Positions 18,346-26,984 of a stretch of 64,000 bases of DNA are shown one piece after another. Both the position numbers and the translations under genes were made by a program. The notes beneath the pieces are model-generated. The model was not told the origin of the DNA. It ran no database searches and saw only the letters and a program-made list of their open reading frames with translations. Each line of letters begins with the position of its first letter. The stretch's first letter is position 1. Origin of the DNA: Thalassobius sp. Cn5-15 (GTDB lineage Bacteria; Pseudomonadota; Alphaproteobacteria; Rhodobacterales; Rhodobacteraceae); contig NZ_JAKRGF010000006.1 of assembly GCF_022347685.1 (NCBI RefSeq), positions 1-64,000 of the forward strand, written 5' to 3'.

Positions 18346-18423
18346 CCGCGCGACCTGCGGAAAACACCGGCCAGAACGATTGCACCGCTTCCCCCGCCCG
18401 ACCGGACAGGGTAATGAAGATCC

Positions 18424-19086
18424 ATGACATGGACGATCCCCAATATCCTGACCGTTGCGCGCCTCTTGGCAGCGCCCGGTGTCGCCGTGATGTTTTTATA
18501 CTTCACACGCCCTTACGCTGATTGGTTTGCCTTGTTGCTGTTCACGCTGGCCGCCTTGACCGATTGGGTCGACGGCTATCTGGCACGGTCGTGGAATCAG
18601 GAAACCAAACTGGGCGCGATGTTGGATCCGATTGCGGATAAGGCGATGGTGGTGATCGCTTTGATGGTGATCGTCGGCTATTCGTCTATGTCGCCCTGGC
18701 TGGTGCTGCCCTCAACGGTGATCCTGTTCCGTGAGGTGTTTGTGTCTGGCCTGCGCGAATTTCTGGGCGATACCGCTGGGACGCTGAAGGTGACCAAACT
18801 GGCCAAGTGGAAAACAACCGCCCAGATGGTGGCCATCGCGCTTCTGTTCGGGCAGGGGGTGTTTGAACATTACTTTGGCATCAGCATTTTGGGTATGGAT
18901 GACCAGATTGTGGCGCAAATTCTGGCTGGTGATGCGCCAGACGACTTTGGCCTTGGCTGGAAACTACAGGGGATGATCTGGTCTGGTAACGCAGGTCTGA
19001 TCTTGTTGTGGGTGGCGGCGGCATTGACCTTCATCACCGGGGTTGATTACTTCCTAAAGGCGCGCCCACATCTGAAGGATGACTAA
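18424..19086 (+). CDS. pgsA: CDP-diacylglycerol--glycerol-3-phosphate 3-phosphatidyltransferase
   Basis: The 220-residue inner-membrane protein starts MTWTIPNILTVARLLAAPG and carries the CDP-alcohol phosphatidyltransferase motif TDWVDGYLARSWNQETKLG continuing to MLDPIADK, with all the spaced Asp residues in place. It transfers phosphatidyl from CDP-diacylglycerol to glycerol 3-phosphate, the committed step to phosphatidylglycerol. The length and several transmembrane helices fit PgsA. It lies between the kinase and moaD; its stop overlaps an upstream ATG of moaD, so the three genes pgsA-moaD-moaE form one unit. Confidence 0.95.
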   Translation: MTWTIPNILTVARLLAAPGVAVMFLYFTRPYADWFALLLFTLAALTDWVDGYLARSWNQETKLGAMLDPIADKAMVVIALMVIVGYSSMSPWLVLPSTVILFREVFVSGLREFLGDTAGTLKVTKLAKWKTTAQMVAIALLFGQGVFEHYFGISILGMDDQIVAQILAGDAPDDFGLGWKLQGMIWSGNAGLILLWVAAALTFITGVDYFLKARPHLKDD

Positions 19087-19087
19087 G

Positions 19088-19333
19088 ATGGATGTACTCT
19101 ATTTCGCCTGGGTGCGGGAGCGGATCGGCATCCCGCGCGAAAAGGTGGACACGACAGCGACAACCGTGGCCGAACTGGTCGAAGAGCTGAAAGCACGCGA
19201 AGAGCGCTATCAAGCGGCCTTCGCTGACCTCTCCGCATTGCGCGTGGCATTGGATCAGGACCTTAGCGATTTTGACGCCTCTTTGGACGGCGTGCGCGAG
19301 GTTGCGTTTTTCCCGCCGATGACCGGCGGCTGA
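19088..19333 (+). CDS. moaD: molybdopterin synthase sulfur-carrier subunit MoaD
   Basis: The 81-residue ubiquitin-fold protein starts MDVLYFAWVRERIG and ends MTGG, the C-terminal Gly-Gly that becomes thiocarboxylated. It donates sulfur to precursor Z in molybdopterin synthase with MoaE, whose gene starts 8 bases later. An ATG at 19079, overlapping the end of pgsA, is an alternative start adding three residues. Confidence 0.95.
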   Translation: MDVLYFAWVRERIGIPREKVDTTATTVAELVEELKAREERYQAAFADLSALRVALDQDLSDFDASLDGVREVAFFPPMTGG

Positions 19334-19341
19334 GGGGCAGC

Positions 19342-19785
19342 ATGGATATCCGTGTTCAGGAAGTCCCCTTTGATCTGGGCCATGAGGTAGAGGTGTTCAC
19401 TGATCGTCAGATCAACATGGGCGCTGTCGTGACATTCACCGGCATCACCCGCGATCTACCCGGCGCAGGTATGGACCGGATGGAGATGGAACATTACCCG
19501 GGTATGACTGAACGCGCCCTGACCCAGATCGCTGAAGAGGCGCTTGCGCGGTGGGATCTGGGGGATGTGCTGATTATTCACCGCTATGGCATCCTGCGCC
19601 CGCAGGACCGCATCATGATGGTCGCCACCGCGTCGCGCCACCGCGCCCATGCGTTTGAGGCAGCGGAGTTTCTGATGGATTACCTCAAATCCCGCGCCCC
19701 CTTCTGGAAGAAGGAAGTGACCGTGGACGGGTCCGATTGGGTTGCTGCGAAAGAGGACGACGAAAAGGCGCTGGACCGCTGGTGA
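19342..19785 (+). CDS. moaE: molybdopterin synthase catalytic subunit MoaE
   Basis: The 147-residue protein has the MoaE pattern: GAVVTFTGITRD near residue 28, MEMEHYPGMTE, LIIHRYGILRPQD, FLMDYLKSRAPFWKKE with the catalytic lysines, and a C-terminal WVAAKEDDE. With MoaD it converts cyclic pyranopterin monophosphate to molybdopterin. It ends the uvrC-to-moaE stretch and is convergent with the HpcH/HpaI gene. Confidence 0.96.
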   Translation: MDIRVQEVPFDLGHEVEVFTDRQINMGAVVTFTGITRDLPGAGMDRMEMEHYPGMTERALTQIAEEALARWDLGDVLIIHRYGILRPQDRIMMVATASRHRAHAFEAAEFLMDYLKSRAPFWKKEVTVDGSDWVAAKEDDEKALDRW

Positions 19786-19857
19786 GGCCCGGCTCCTCTT
19801 TCAATGGTTTGAAAACCCTCACATCCCCGGCTGTCCGCACGCGTATGGTCGGGCGTG

Positions 19858-20631
19858 TCAGCGCGGGGCCCGCCATTCATCCCTCAGGCCGCGTGCGGCT
19901 TTAGCCAGCAGCAGTACGTCAATCCCCACCGCCAAAAATTGGGCGCCCCAGTCGCGGTAGGTCTCTGCCGATCCGTCGCTGACCGCCAGAATGCCCGCCG
20001 CCTTGTCAGACGCCGCAATGCGTGCCAACCCGTTTTTGATCGCAGCGCGCACGTCGGGGTGGTCGCTGTTGCCCAGATGGCCCATGTCGGCTGCCAGATC
20101 TGACGGCCCGATAAAGACGCCATCGACGCCCTCAACCGCCAGAATGTCATCCAGTGCCGCCAGCCCCGCTGCGCTTTCGACCTGCACGAGCAGGCAGATC
20201 TGTTCGTTGGCGGTCTGGGTATAGTCAGGGATTGCCGCAAACTGCGATGCGCGCGCCAGTGCGGCACCGGAACCACGGATGCCTGCGGGTGGATACCGGC
20301 AGGCACGGACCAGCTCGCGGGCTTGATCGGCACTGTCGACCATGGGGACCAGCAACGTCTGTGCGCCGATGTCCAGAACCTGTTTGATCATCCAGTCAGC
20401 GCCCACGGGCAGGCGCACGACTCCTTCGGAATGCTTGCCCTCCAGCACCTGAAGCTGCGCCATGATGCTGCGCAGGTCATTGGGGGCATGTTCGCCGTCA
20501 ATCACCAGCCAGTCAAAGCCAGCGGTGGCCAGCACCTCAGTCGGATAGGGATCAGCGAAACCGGCCCAACAGCCGATGAGCGTTTCACGGTTTCTCAGTC
20601 GTTGTTTAAAGGTGTTGATCGGTGCGGGCAT
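19858..20631 (-). CDS. HpcH/HpaI family aldolase
   Basis: The 257-residue protein matches class II 2-keto-3-deoxy acid aldolases: GFDWLVIDGEHAPND, RLPVGADWMIKQVLDIGAQTLLVPMVDSADQA, YPPAGIRGSGA, LVQVESAAGL, VFIGPSDLAADMGH. The Glu and Asp in the VQVESAAG and GPSDLA motifs ligate the divalent metal. It cleaves 2-keto-3-deoxy sugars or 4-hydroxy-2-oxoheptanedioate to pyruvate or oxaloacetate-type products plus an aldehyde. The exact substrate cannot be read. It lies 12 bases downstream of the MBL hydrolase gene and is probably in its operon. Confidence 0.92.
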   Translation of the reverse strand: MPAPINTFKQRLRNRETLIGCWAGFADPYPTEVLATAGFDWLVIDGEHAPNDLRSIMAQLQVLEGKHSEGVVRLPVGADWMIKQVLDIGAQTLLVPMVDSADQARELVRACRYPPAGIRGSGAALARASQFAAIPDYTQTANEQICLLVQVESAAGLAALDDILAVEGVDGVFIGPSDLAADMGHLGNSDHPDVRAAIKNGLARIAASDKAAGILAVSDGSAETYRDWGAQFLAVGIDVLLLAKAARGLRDEWRAPR

Positions 20632-20643
20632 GTTTTCGTCCTT

Positions 20644-21525
20644 TCAGCTGTCAGAGGCGGGCAGCAGGATCTCCAATCCGTCGCGGCCCACATGCAGCGG
20701 GCCGTCCCATGTGCGGCGGGTCTCTGCGATCCAGTGAGCCTCGGTAAAGTCGGGATCATCGACCGGAACCAAATGGTTCAGCGCCAGTTGTTTTACGCCA
20801 GCCTGAGTCGCAATAGTGCCCACTTGATCAGCGGGTGCGTGTGATCGCTCCAGATGGTGGCGCAACCGTTCATCGCCATTGCCAACCCGGGTGCAGAGCG
20901 CGTCAATACCGGCGCTCAGCATCGCCTCATGTACCAGAAGGTCCGCGTCTTTAGCAAAGGGGATCATCGCCTCCATCGGCGCTGTGTCACCGGAGAGAAC
21001 AATGCGATGGTCTGCACCTTCAAACCGTAGGGCGTAACTGTCGTCGATCGGCGGGTGTTCATTGCGCAGTGTGTGTAGGGTCAGCGGGCCAAGGGTTTGT
21101 GCGCCCTCGGCCAGAACATGTATATCGGCCAATGCGGCCAGGTGGGGGCGGCCTTCATCGCGCAGGCGCAGTTCCACATCAAACTGCATCGAAGCTAGGA
21201 AATGACGCCAGTAATCAGCTAGACCCTCTGGCCCGATCACTTTAATCGGGCGTTTCAGGCCAGCGGTCCATGCGGTGTGCAGCAGAGGGCCCAGTTCCAG
21301 ATAGTGATCGGAATGCAGATGGGTGATGACGATGGCGTCCAGTGCTTCTAGCGGCACACCTGCGTCACACACCCCCCGTGCAGCCCCCAGTCCGGCATCG
21401 ACCAGAACGGCCATCCCGTCCATCTGCACCAGCGTTGCGGTGGGCATGCCGGTGCCGGGCCGGATCGCCGGCCCGCCTTTGGTCCCTAATAGAACAACGC
21501 GGTTTGGTCTGTGATCTTGGCTCAT
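20644..21525 (-). CDS. MBL fold metallo-hydrolase (RNase Z/AtsA-like)
   Basis: The 293-residue protein has THLHSDHYLELGPL (HxHxDH metal motif), a later LSGDTAPMEAMI with metal-bridging Asp, LLVHEAML, and SHAPADQVGTIATQAGVKQLALNHLVP. These are hallmarks of the beta-lactamase-like RNase Z/arylsulfatase AtsA group. No exosite insertion typical of tRNase Z is obvious, so a small-molecule hydrolase is more likely. It is upstream of the aldolase gene on the same strand, 12 bases apart. Confidence 0.88.
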   Translation of the reverse strand: MSQDHRPNRVVLLGTKGGPAIRPGTGMPTATLVQMDGMAVLVDAGLGAARGVCDAGVPLEALDAIVITHLHSDHYLELGPLLHTAWTAGLKRPIKVIGPEGLADYWRHFLASMQFDVELRLRDEGRPHLAALADIHVLAEGAQTLGPLTLHTLRNEHPPIDDSYALRFEGADHRIVLSGDTAPMEAMIPFAKDADLLVHEAMLSAGIDALCTRVGNGDERLRHHLERSHAPADQVGTIATQAGVKQLALNHLVPVDDPDFTEAHWIAETRRTWDGPLHVGRDGLEILLPASDS

Positions 21526-21567
21526 CTGCAGTCCTCCCCCGTTTGCTGCGTTCCTAGAGAGGTGCGA

Positions 21568-22377
21568 TTAGAAGTCGGGTTCAACCTCTGGCAGGTTCAC
21601 TGCCTTGATCAGGTCCCGCAGCTCTTGCCGTGCAGCCACGTTAGAGATGTTGAGACTGGAAATCCCGATGTCCTTCAGATCCAGCAGTGTCAGACCGCGT
21701 GGGAACAGCTCGCGGAAGATCACCCGTTCGTTGAACCCCGGCGCAACGCGAAAGCCGATGCGTTTCGATAGCATGTCCAGCGCCTTGCCCATCTTTTCCT
21801 TGTTGACCATGTTCTGTGCCCCCAGTCGGTTGCGCAGCACGATCCAGTCGATCGGCTTCAGGCCTGCCTGCGCCCGCAGTTGGCGGGCGTTCCAGACCAT
21901 TTCGGAATAGACAGAGGGTCCTTGGATTTTCTTTCCGTCGCCGTCAATCTTGGCCAAGAGGTCGAAATCGACAAAACTATCGTTCAGCGGGGTGATCAGC
22001 GTATCAGCCAGCGAATGCGCCACCTGGCTCAGGCGGGTATGTGATCCGGGACAGTCGATCATGATGAAATCATGATCGGGCTCCAGCGATGCGATGGCCG
22101 CAGACAGGCGATGATCATAAGGGTTTTCACCCGGTTTCAGTTCCGTTTGATCAATTTCGGGCAGTTCATGGTAGTCCGGCGTCGGCAAATCCAGTCCGGC
22201 CTGCGTCATGAAGGCCCGACGGTTTTCGACATAGCGGCCAAAGCTCTTCTGGCGCAGGTCCAGATCCAACACGCCGACCCGTTTGCCCATGCGGGCCAAA
22301 GCGGTTGCGATGTGCATCGACACGGTAGATTTGCCCGCGCCGCCCTTTTCGTTGCCGACAACAATGATATGCGCCAT
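21568..22377 (-). CDS. mipZ: division plane positioning ATPase MipZ
   Basis: Starting at ATG 22377 the 269-residue ParA/MinD-type ATPase opens MAHIIVVGNEKGGAGKSTVS, with the deviant Walker A at 9-18, LDLDLRQKSFGRYVENR (Walker A' region typical of MipZ), and FIMIDCPGS (Walker B). In Alphaproteobacteria MipZ binds ParB near the origin and inhibits FtsZ assembly near the poles, placing the ring at midcell. An open frame upstream to 22581 is not needed. It is a good marker of the class. Confidence 0.95.
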   Translation of the reverse strand: MAHIIVVGNEKGGAGKSTVSMHIATALARMGKRVGVLDLDLRQKSFGRYVENRRAFMTQAGLDLPTPDYHELPEIDQTELKPGENPYDHRLSAAIASLEPDHDFIMIDCPGSHTRLSQVAHSLADTLITPLNDSFVDFDLLAKIDGDGKKIQGPSVYSEMVWNARQLRAQAGLKPIDWIVLRNRLGAQNMVNKEKMGKALDMLSKRIGFRVAPGFNERVIFRELFPRGLTLLDLKDIGISSLNISNVAARQELRDLIKAVNLPEVEPDF

Positions 22378-22561
22378 TGCGATCTGTCCCTTATCTGCCC
22401 TTATACGGCTTTTATGCGGCGATTTTGCCCCAGCGTATGGGGACGCACGCCATTTGCAAAGCCTTGTTAGCTCTTGGACAGTCTGAATGACATCTGTTGT
22501 CAGGATATGGAAGGGGGCGCAGCGTTTTTCGCCCCCTTCGCGGTCCTTTGGTGTTGTCTGC

Positions 22562-23137
22562 TTACTCTTTGGTAAAGACAAAGCGCAGCGACACAGGCGC
22601 CACGCGGGTGATGCTTTCCAGACTGGCCAGTTCTTTCAGGATGTCGATTGCGGGGTCAATGCCCGCCTCATCGGTATCCAGGAACAGGAAATCGTTGCTA
22701 GTGACCAGCACTTTGTCCTCGGCCAGGCGGGCGATGAAGAGGGATACGTCCATCTCGACCTCTGTGCCGACCAGATCCAGCGTTGCCTCTGTTTCGATCA
22801 CGGTGGTGCCGCCCACGGGCAGCGCCTCAATCGCGGCCAGATCCAGCGCGCTGGTGAGATCGGCGTTGCCTGCAGTTTTGAAAACATGTTCGATCATGCG
22901 GCTGTTGCGAATGTCGATGTTGGTTTCCACTGACGACAGGTCGATCGCGACCTTGGCATTTCCTGCCTTATCGACGCTGCCGGACAGTTTGCCGAAGTGA
23001 TGCACCTCACCGATGAAATTGCTTTTGATCGACCCGAACGCCAGATGTGATGCATCATTGTCCAGCGTCCAGTTGCCCGCCAGTGTAGCAGTGCTCGAAA
23101 GGGTAAAGGCCACAAGGGCGCCAAGAAACGGTTTCAT
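22562..23137 (-). CDS. YceI family periplasmic protein
   Basis: From ATG 23137 the 191-residue product has a signal peptide (MKPFLGALVAFTLSSTATLAG) and the YceI lipocalin-like barrel: WTLDNDASHLAFGSIKSNFIGEVHHF, KVAIDLSSVETNIDIRNSRM and DVSLFIARLAEDKVLV. YceI proteins bind polyisoprenoids such as ubiquinone-related lipids in the periplasm. The gene has its own start and is 184 bases upstream of mipZ on the same strand. Confidence 0.93.
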   Translation of the reverse strand: MKPFLGALVAFTLSSTATLAGNWTLDNDASHLAFGSIKSNFIGEVHHFGKLSGSVDKAGNAKVAIDLSSVETNIDIRNSRMIEHVFKTAGNADLTSALDLAAIEALPVGGTTVIETEATLDLVGTEVEMDVSLFIARLAEDKVLVTSNDFLFLDTDEAGIDPAIDILKELASLESITRVAPVSLRFVFTKE

Positions 23138-23280
23138 TCGCTGTCCTCTCCAGATGTGTGCAGAGGACATTAGCGAGGAAACAGTTAATGGGTAGTAACG
23201 CTTTGACACGCGGCGCTCATCTTTGCGCGACCATTATGTGATCATGTTCAGGCAAATATCAGTAGGTATTCAGACAACAA

Positions 23281-23306
23281 AAAACCCCGCACAAAGGCGG
23301 GGTTTT
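23281..23306 (-). terminator. rpmE terminator (bidirectional stem)
   Basis: AAAACCCCGC (23281-23290) pairs perfectly with GCGGGGTTTT (23297-23306) around a 6-base loop, giving a U-rich tail for minus-strand transcripts. It begins 24 bases after the rpmE stop and can also end transcripts from the other direction. Confidence 0.88.
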
Positions 23307-23329
23307 CCGTATTAAACCGGTGGTTTGGC

Positions 23330-23551
23330 TTAGAAGCCCAGACCAGCGTATTTGTTTTTGAACTTCGATACGCGGCCGCCGGCGTCCAGCAGGCGTGCAC
23401 CGCCACCGGTCCATGCCGGGTGTACGGTCGGGTCGATGTCCAGCGCCAGGGTGTCGCCTTCGGCGCCCCAGGTCGAACGCATCTTGATGATGGTGCCGTC
23501 GGTCATCTTCACGTCGATGAAGTGGTAATCGGGATGGGTATCTGCTTTCAT
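23330..23551 (-). CDS. rpmE: 50S ribosomal protein L31
   Basis: The 73-residue protein starts [20 protein letters not shown], has [20 protein letters not shown] and ends [10 protein letters not shown], as in the alphaproteobacterial L31 type without the zinc-binding cysteines. It lies 11 bases after rplS, with which it is co-transcribed, and is followed by a strong terminator. Confidence 0.97.
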   Translation of the reverse strand: MKADTHPDYHFIDVKMTDGTIIKMRSTWGAEGDTLALDIDPTVHPAWTGGGARLLDAGGRVSKFKNKYAGLGF

Positions 23552-23562
23552 CGAACCAGTCC

Positions 23563-23943
23563 TTACGCTTTAGCCTTGGGGGCTTTGTAGTTGGTAACTT
23601 CGGCGATACGTGCGGATTTACCGCGACGGGTACGCAGGTAGTACAGTTTGGCGCGACGAACGCGGCCACGGCGTACAACGGTGATCGAGTCGATGTTGGT
23701 CGAGTGCAGCGGGAACACACGTTCCACACCTTCACCGAACGAAATCTTGCGAACAGTGAACGAGCCAGCAATGCCTGCGCCGTTTTTACGGCTGATGCAA
23801 ACGCCTTCGTAGTTCTGAATACGGCTACGGGTGCCTTCGGTCACTTTGAAGCCGACGCGGATGGTGTCACCGGCTTTGAAATCGGGAATGTCTTTTCCCA
23901 GGGCGGCGATTTGTTCCGCCTCCAGCTGTGCGATCAGGTCCAT
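23563..23943 (-). CDS. rplS: 50S ribosomal protein L19
   Basis: From ATG 23943, after an AAAAGGAGA ribosome binding site, the 126-residue protein starts [11 protein letters not shown] and contains [46 protein letters not shown] and [13 protein letters not shown], the conserved L19 core, plus an alanine/lysine-rich tail. L19 sits at the 30S-50S interface. In most bacteria it follows trmD; here a YegP-like gene and a divergent luxR-type gene separate them. Confidence 0.97.
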   Translation of the reverse strand: MDLIAQLEAEQIAALGKDIPDFKAGDTIRVGFKVTEGTRSRIQNYEGVCISRKNGAGIAGSFTVRKISFGEGVERVFPLHSTNIDSITVVRRGRVRRAKLYYLRTRRGKSARIAEVTNYKAPKAKA

Positions 23944-24331
23944 TGACCATCTCCTTTTATGCTTGCGGTTGTTCCGCAAAGGTGAATGCCGTCCCGAGAG
24001 CTCTTGGTCTTCGACCGGGTCCGCCGCAGCGCCCGCCAGAGATCGGATCGTTTTCTTATCTGCTGCAGGCTGGGCCAAGGTGAAGCCGAAGAAGACCTCA
24101 GGCGCATATACCGCAGGTCCACAGACCGATTCCGGGCGTAGACGGGCGGTGTATAGGGGCAGGACGTGCAAGGAGCAAGCGTTTTTGCACGGTGAAACAG
24201 GCTCGAAGGGCTGAAAAATAAGGACGAAGGAGGCATGTTTTGGCGAAAAGGGCAATCTCTGCTAGGTTTCGGCGAATGACGACAGAAGAGAGATAGTTCT
24301 ACGATAAAAATAGAGGCCGCAGATTAGTGAG
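23944..24331. promoter_or_regulatory. divergent upstream region of rplS and the LuxR gene
   Basis: This 388-base gap separates the rplS-rpmE start (leftward) from the LuxR-type gene (rightward), so it must carry both promoters and the rplS leader. Since trmD is separated from rplS, rplS-rpmE need their own promoter here. I see no clear lux box, -35/-10 pair or leader structure that I would name. Confidence 0.5.
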
Positions 24332-25063
24332 TTGATACTGACTGCAGTTGAGAGTTTTTTGAGTGCGGAAACGGGGGCGGATCGATGGCAAGTGGCTCAA
24401 TCCCTGACCAAGACCATCGGAGCAGCTGCCCTGAACATCGCCAATCTGGCAGACGAAGATCACGCGGTCCTGTCGCTGCGCAGTTCGATGTCGCAGCAAT
24501 GGCTCGAGGAATATATTGCTGAAAGCTATATCACGGTCGATCCTCTTGTTTTGCAGGCAGCACATGCTCCCAGACAGCAGGTGTTGACCAGTGAAGGCAT
24601 GCTGGCCTGCGATCGTTCTGAAACTGTCGAACGGGCCTATGGCGCGGGGTTGGCGGCTTATGGCTATGATCGCCTTTTGACCTTTAAGTTCGCCGATGGG
24701 AACAATCCTCATACTAAACTGGTGGTCTTCGCAGGTGACCTGAGTGAACACGATTTTCACCGTGCCCACAACGAGCGGGAACTGCAGCAAGTTGCGGCAC
24801 TCATCGCGGCCTTTGTGGATGAGCCACAAGAGGTGGAGCCGCATTTGGCGCGGCTGATTGCCCGACAGCCATTGTCAGACCGTGAACGCGATGTGTTGTC
24901 CTTGCTGGCTACAGGGTTTCGCAATGATGAAATTGCCTACCGCCTTGGCATCGCAGAGGTGACGGTGCGCGCCCATGTGGTCGCTGCGCGCAAGAAACTG
25001 GGCGCTAAAACCCGTGAGCAGGCGCTGGTGGAGGCGATCCGGACCAAGCAAATTGCGCCCTAA
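24332..25063 (+). CDS. LuxR family regulator with autoinducer-binding domain
   Basis: The 243-residue protein, starting at TTG 24332 (weak SD), has an N-terminal autoinducer-binding domain and a C-terminal LuxR HTH (about 175-235: LSDRERDVLSLLATGFRNDEIAYRLGI, TVRAHVVAARKKLG). By TraR numbering Trp57, Tyr61, Asp70 and Pro71 are all kept (QQWLEEY, TVDPLV), but the Trp85 position is Leu and the PFxW motif is missing, so the ligand may not be a standard acyl-homoserine lactone. No luxI lies in the window, making it a solo. A lux-box-like palindrome follows at 25249-25268. Confidence 0.9.
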   Translation: MILTAVESFLSAETGADRWQVAQSLTKTIGAAALNIANLADEDHAVLSLRSSMSQQWLEEYIAESYITVDPLVLQAAHAPRQQVLTSEGMLACDRSETVERAYGAGLAAYGYDRLLTFKFADGNNPHTKLVVFAGDLSEHDFHRAHNERELQQVAALIAAFVDEPQEVEPHLARLIARQPLSDRERDVLSLLATGFRNDEIAYRLGIAEVTVRAHVVAARKKLGAKTREQALVEAIRTKQIAP

Positions 25064-25248
25064 GGGACAATAGAGCTCCGTTTGCTAAATCTGTGGATTA
25101 ATTCGGAAACGACAGGGCTTGTGCGACGTCGTGGGCTTCTTCCACTAGAGTATTCTGAGGCTGGTTGCAGACAGGCGTAACACCGAAGGATCAGCGCCAT
25201 TTGTTGAAGATAGCTAGCAGCTTGATTAGTGGCGGTAGGTCAACGTCA

Positions 25249-25268
25249 ACCTATCGATATAGATAGGT
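25249..25268 (+). promoter_or_regulatory. lux-box-like 20-bp palindrome
   Basis: ACCTATCGATATAGATAGGT is an inverted repeat with arms ACCTATC and GATAGGT around GATATA (22 bp with the flanking A/T). It has the length and the ACCT...AGGT ends of the classic lux box and matches that of Vibrio fischeri at 12 of 20 positions by eye. It lies 186 bases past the LuxR-type gene. There is no T run, so it is not a terminator. Binding is inferred only. Confidence 0.45.
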
Positions 25269-25463
25269 TGTTTTGAGACTCTGCAGCTGGATAGCTAACA
25301 CCCTGAGGTAAGTGATTGTTAAGGCTTTTGTTTCCCGCGCCAATCAGGGTGTCACGCAGGCATTACCGTATTGCTGCCCCAACTACGCATGATGGGCGCG
25401 GTGCCAGATATATTTTACTCCCTTTTCTGCAGGCTTTCCCTTCCGGTTATCCGCAGAAATGCC

Positions 25464-25492
25464 GGCACGCCAGAGACCCCATCTGGCGTGCC
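25464..25492 (-). terminator. 11-bp stem-loop after the YegP-like gene
   Basis: GGCACGCCAGA (25464-25474) pairs perfectly with TCTGGCGTGCC (25482-25492) around a 7-base loop. It begins 21 bases beyond the stop of the minus-strand YegP-like gene and is probably its terminator, although the following bases (GGCATTTC) have only a short U run. Confidence 0.65.
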
Positions 25493-25512
25493 AATTACTT
25501 TAAGTCACGGCT

Positions 25513-25842
25513 TCAGACTTCGATGACTGTGGCGTTGGGCGCGTTTTTCTTTACCGATTCAATGCCATTGTCACGGCCGGAGGCGCTGGTGTAGCTTTGT
25601 GAGGTGCCGATTACCTGACCGTTCGTGGCCTTGAGGTTGAACATGAACTTGCCTGCGCTGGTTTCTTTGCGCTCATAACGGCCGTCGTCTGCGGCGTTTT
25701 TTTGTACTGACGTGATGCCGTTTTCACAGCTGGCTTTCTGTTTGTAGCCTTCGGAGGCGAGGATGTTTTCGCCATTGCCCGCTTTGAGGCGGAAGCGGTA
25801 TTCGCCTGCCTTGTCCTGGTAAAGTTCGAATTTTCCGGCCAT
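25513..25842 (-). CDS. YegP/DUF1508 family protein
   Basis: The 109-residue protein is made of two DUF1508 repeats: GKFELYQDKAGEYRFRLKAGNGENILASEGY (residues about 3-33) and GKFMFNLKATNGQVIGTSQSY (about 64-84), each followed by a GI-SV-KNA segment (ENGITSVQKNA, DNGIESVKKNA). This is the full-length YegP type; function is unknown. It starts ATG 25842 and sits alone between rplS and trmD, ending at a strong hairpin. Confidence 0.93.
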   Translation of the reverse strand: MAGKFELYQDKAGEYRFRLKAGNGENILASEGYKQKASCENGITSVQKNAADDGRYERKETSAGKFMFNLKATNGQVIGTSQSYTSASGRDNGIESVKKNAPNATVIEV

Positions 25843-26129
25843 GTCACTGTCTCCTATGTCTGCCGTGCCCTTTGGGCCGCGGTTTAATATGGCGTCAGAG
25901 TGGGATAAAATCCGTGCGCGATCAACATCTTCTCCGCCCTCTGATAAACGATAAATCCCACGTCTGGCGGATCACAGATCTATGCGAACTGACCACCATT
26001 CTGTGAAATCTCTGGTCCCAATTTAGCCTTGGCGCCATGCGGCGCGTCAGATTCGCCGTGGCGGCGCCTGTGGTCACGATAGCGCAGGGGCAGGGTGCAA
26101 GGACGCCTGGGAAGGCAAAAAGACCTGTG

Positions 26130-26975
26130 TTAACCCCTATTTCCGGGTTTTTTGGGGTCCTGTTGCGCCTCATAGCGCTGCCACATATCGGGGCGACGTT
26201 CTTTGGTGATCTCTTCGCTCATCTCGTGTCGCCACTCTGCGACCTTGCCGTGGTGGCCGGACATTAGCACATCAGGGATCAAACGGTCGTTCCATTCGGC
26301 GGGACGGGTGTATTGGGGATGTTCCAACAGGCCGTTTGAATGGCTCTCATCCTCGATGCTTGCGGCGTTGCCGAGGACGTCAGGCAGCAGTCGCACGGTG
26401 GCATCCAGCATGGCCTGTGCGGCAATCTCACCACCCGTCAGGACAAAATCGCCCAGCGACACCTCTTGGATCTGGTAGTGGTCCAGCACCCGTTGATCGA
26501 CGCCTTCAAACCGGCCACAGAGCAGGGTCACGCCGTCGCAGCCGGCCCAGTGACGCGCCATCGCCTGATCGAACCGGCGGCCGCGTGGCGATAGGTAGAC
26601 CAGTGGCCAACGTCCGCGCGCGCCCTGCATCGTCTGATCAATTGCATTGCCCAGCACGTCAGGGCGCAGCACCATGCCCGCACCACCGCCGGCAGGGGTG
26701 TCATCGACATTGCGATGTTTGCCGACGCCAAAGTCGCGCAGATTGGTGGTTTCCAGCTGCCACTTGCCATCGCGCAGTGCTTTGCCCGTCAGACTTTCGC
26801 CCAGCACGCCGGGGAAAGCATCGGGAAACAGCGTGATAATTCGCGCGGTCCAGACGCCCGCCAGCCGCGGATTGCTTTCAATCAACTCACGCGGTTTGAA
26901 CGTGGGGCGCACAGCCAGACGGCCATGCGACTTGGGCTTGGGGGCTGGCGTATCGGTTTTGGGCGTATCAGTCAT
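26130..26975 (-). CDS. trmD: tRNA (guanine37-N1)-methyltransferase TrmD
   Basis: The 281-residue protein has WTARIITLFPDAFPGVLGESLTG, LRDFGVGKHRNVDDTPAGGGAGMV, VYLSPRGRRFDQ, LLCGRFEGVDQR, EVSLGDFVLTGGE and EWRHEMSEE, the SPOUT trefoil-knot SAM site and catalytic residues of TrmD. It methylates G37 of tRNAs to keep reading frame. A 35-residue Pro/Lys-rich N-terminal extension (TPKTDTPAPKPK) precedes the usual start region. It follows the sulfotransferase-like gene by 9 bases in the ffh-rpsP-rimM-trmD neighbourhood. Confidence 0.96.
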   Translation of the reverse strand: MTDTPKTDTPAPKPKSHGRLAVRPTFKPRELIESNPRLAGVWTARIITLFPDAFPGVLGESLTGKALRDGKWQLETTNLRDFGVGKHRNVDDTPAGGGAGMVLRPDVLGNAIDQTMQGARGRWPLVYLSPRGRRFDQAMARHWAGCDGVTLLCGRFEGVDQRVLDHYQIQEVSLGDFVLTGGEIAAQAMLDATVRLLPDVLGNAASIEDESHSNGLLEHPQYTRPAEWNDRLIPDVLMSGHHGKVAEWRHEMSEEITKERRPDMWQRYEAQQDPKKPGNRG

Positions 26976-26984
26976 GGGGTGCTC

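Larger units (their letters stand above)
25064..25512 (+). other. noncoding region after the LuxR gene
   Basis: About 450 bases without a convincing gene. It holds the palindrome at 25249-25268 and a strong hairpin at 25464-25492. A rightward frame starting at TTG 25316 runs into the antisense YegP-like gene and has no SD, so I do not accept it. Confidence 0.55.

Noticed and set aside
25249-25268. Palindrome as a rho-independent terminator of the LuxR gene
   Set aside because: It lies 186 bases past the stop, is A/T rich and has no T run, so a binding site fits better.
25316-25594. 92-codon frame downstream of the lux-box-like palindrome
   Set aside because: It starts with TTG without a ribosome binding site, crosses the hairpin at 25464 and runs into the antisense YegP-like gene.
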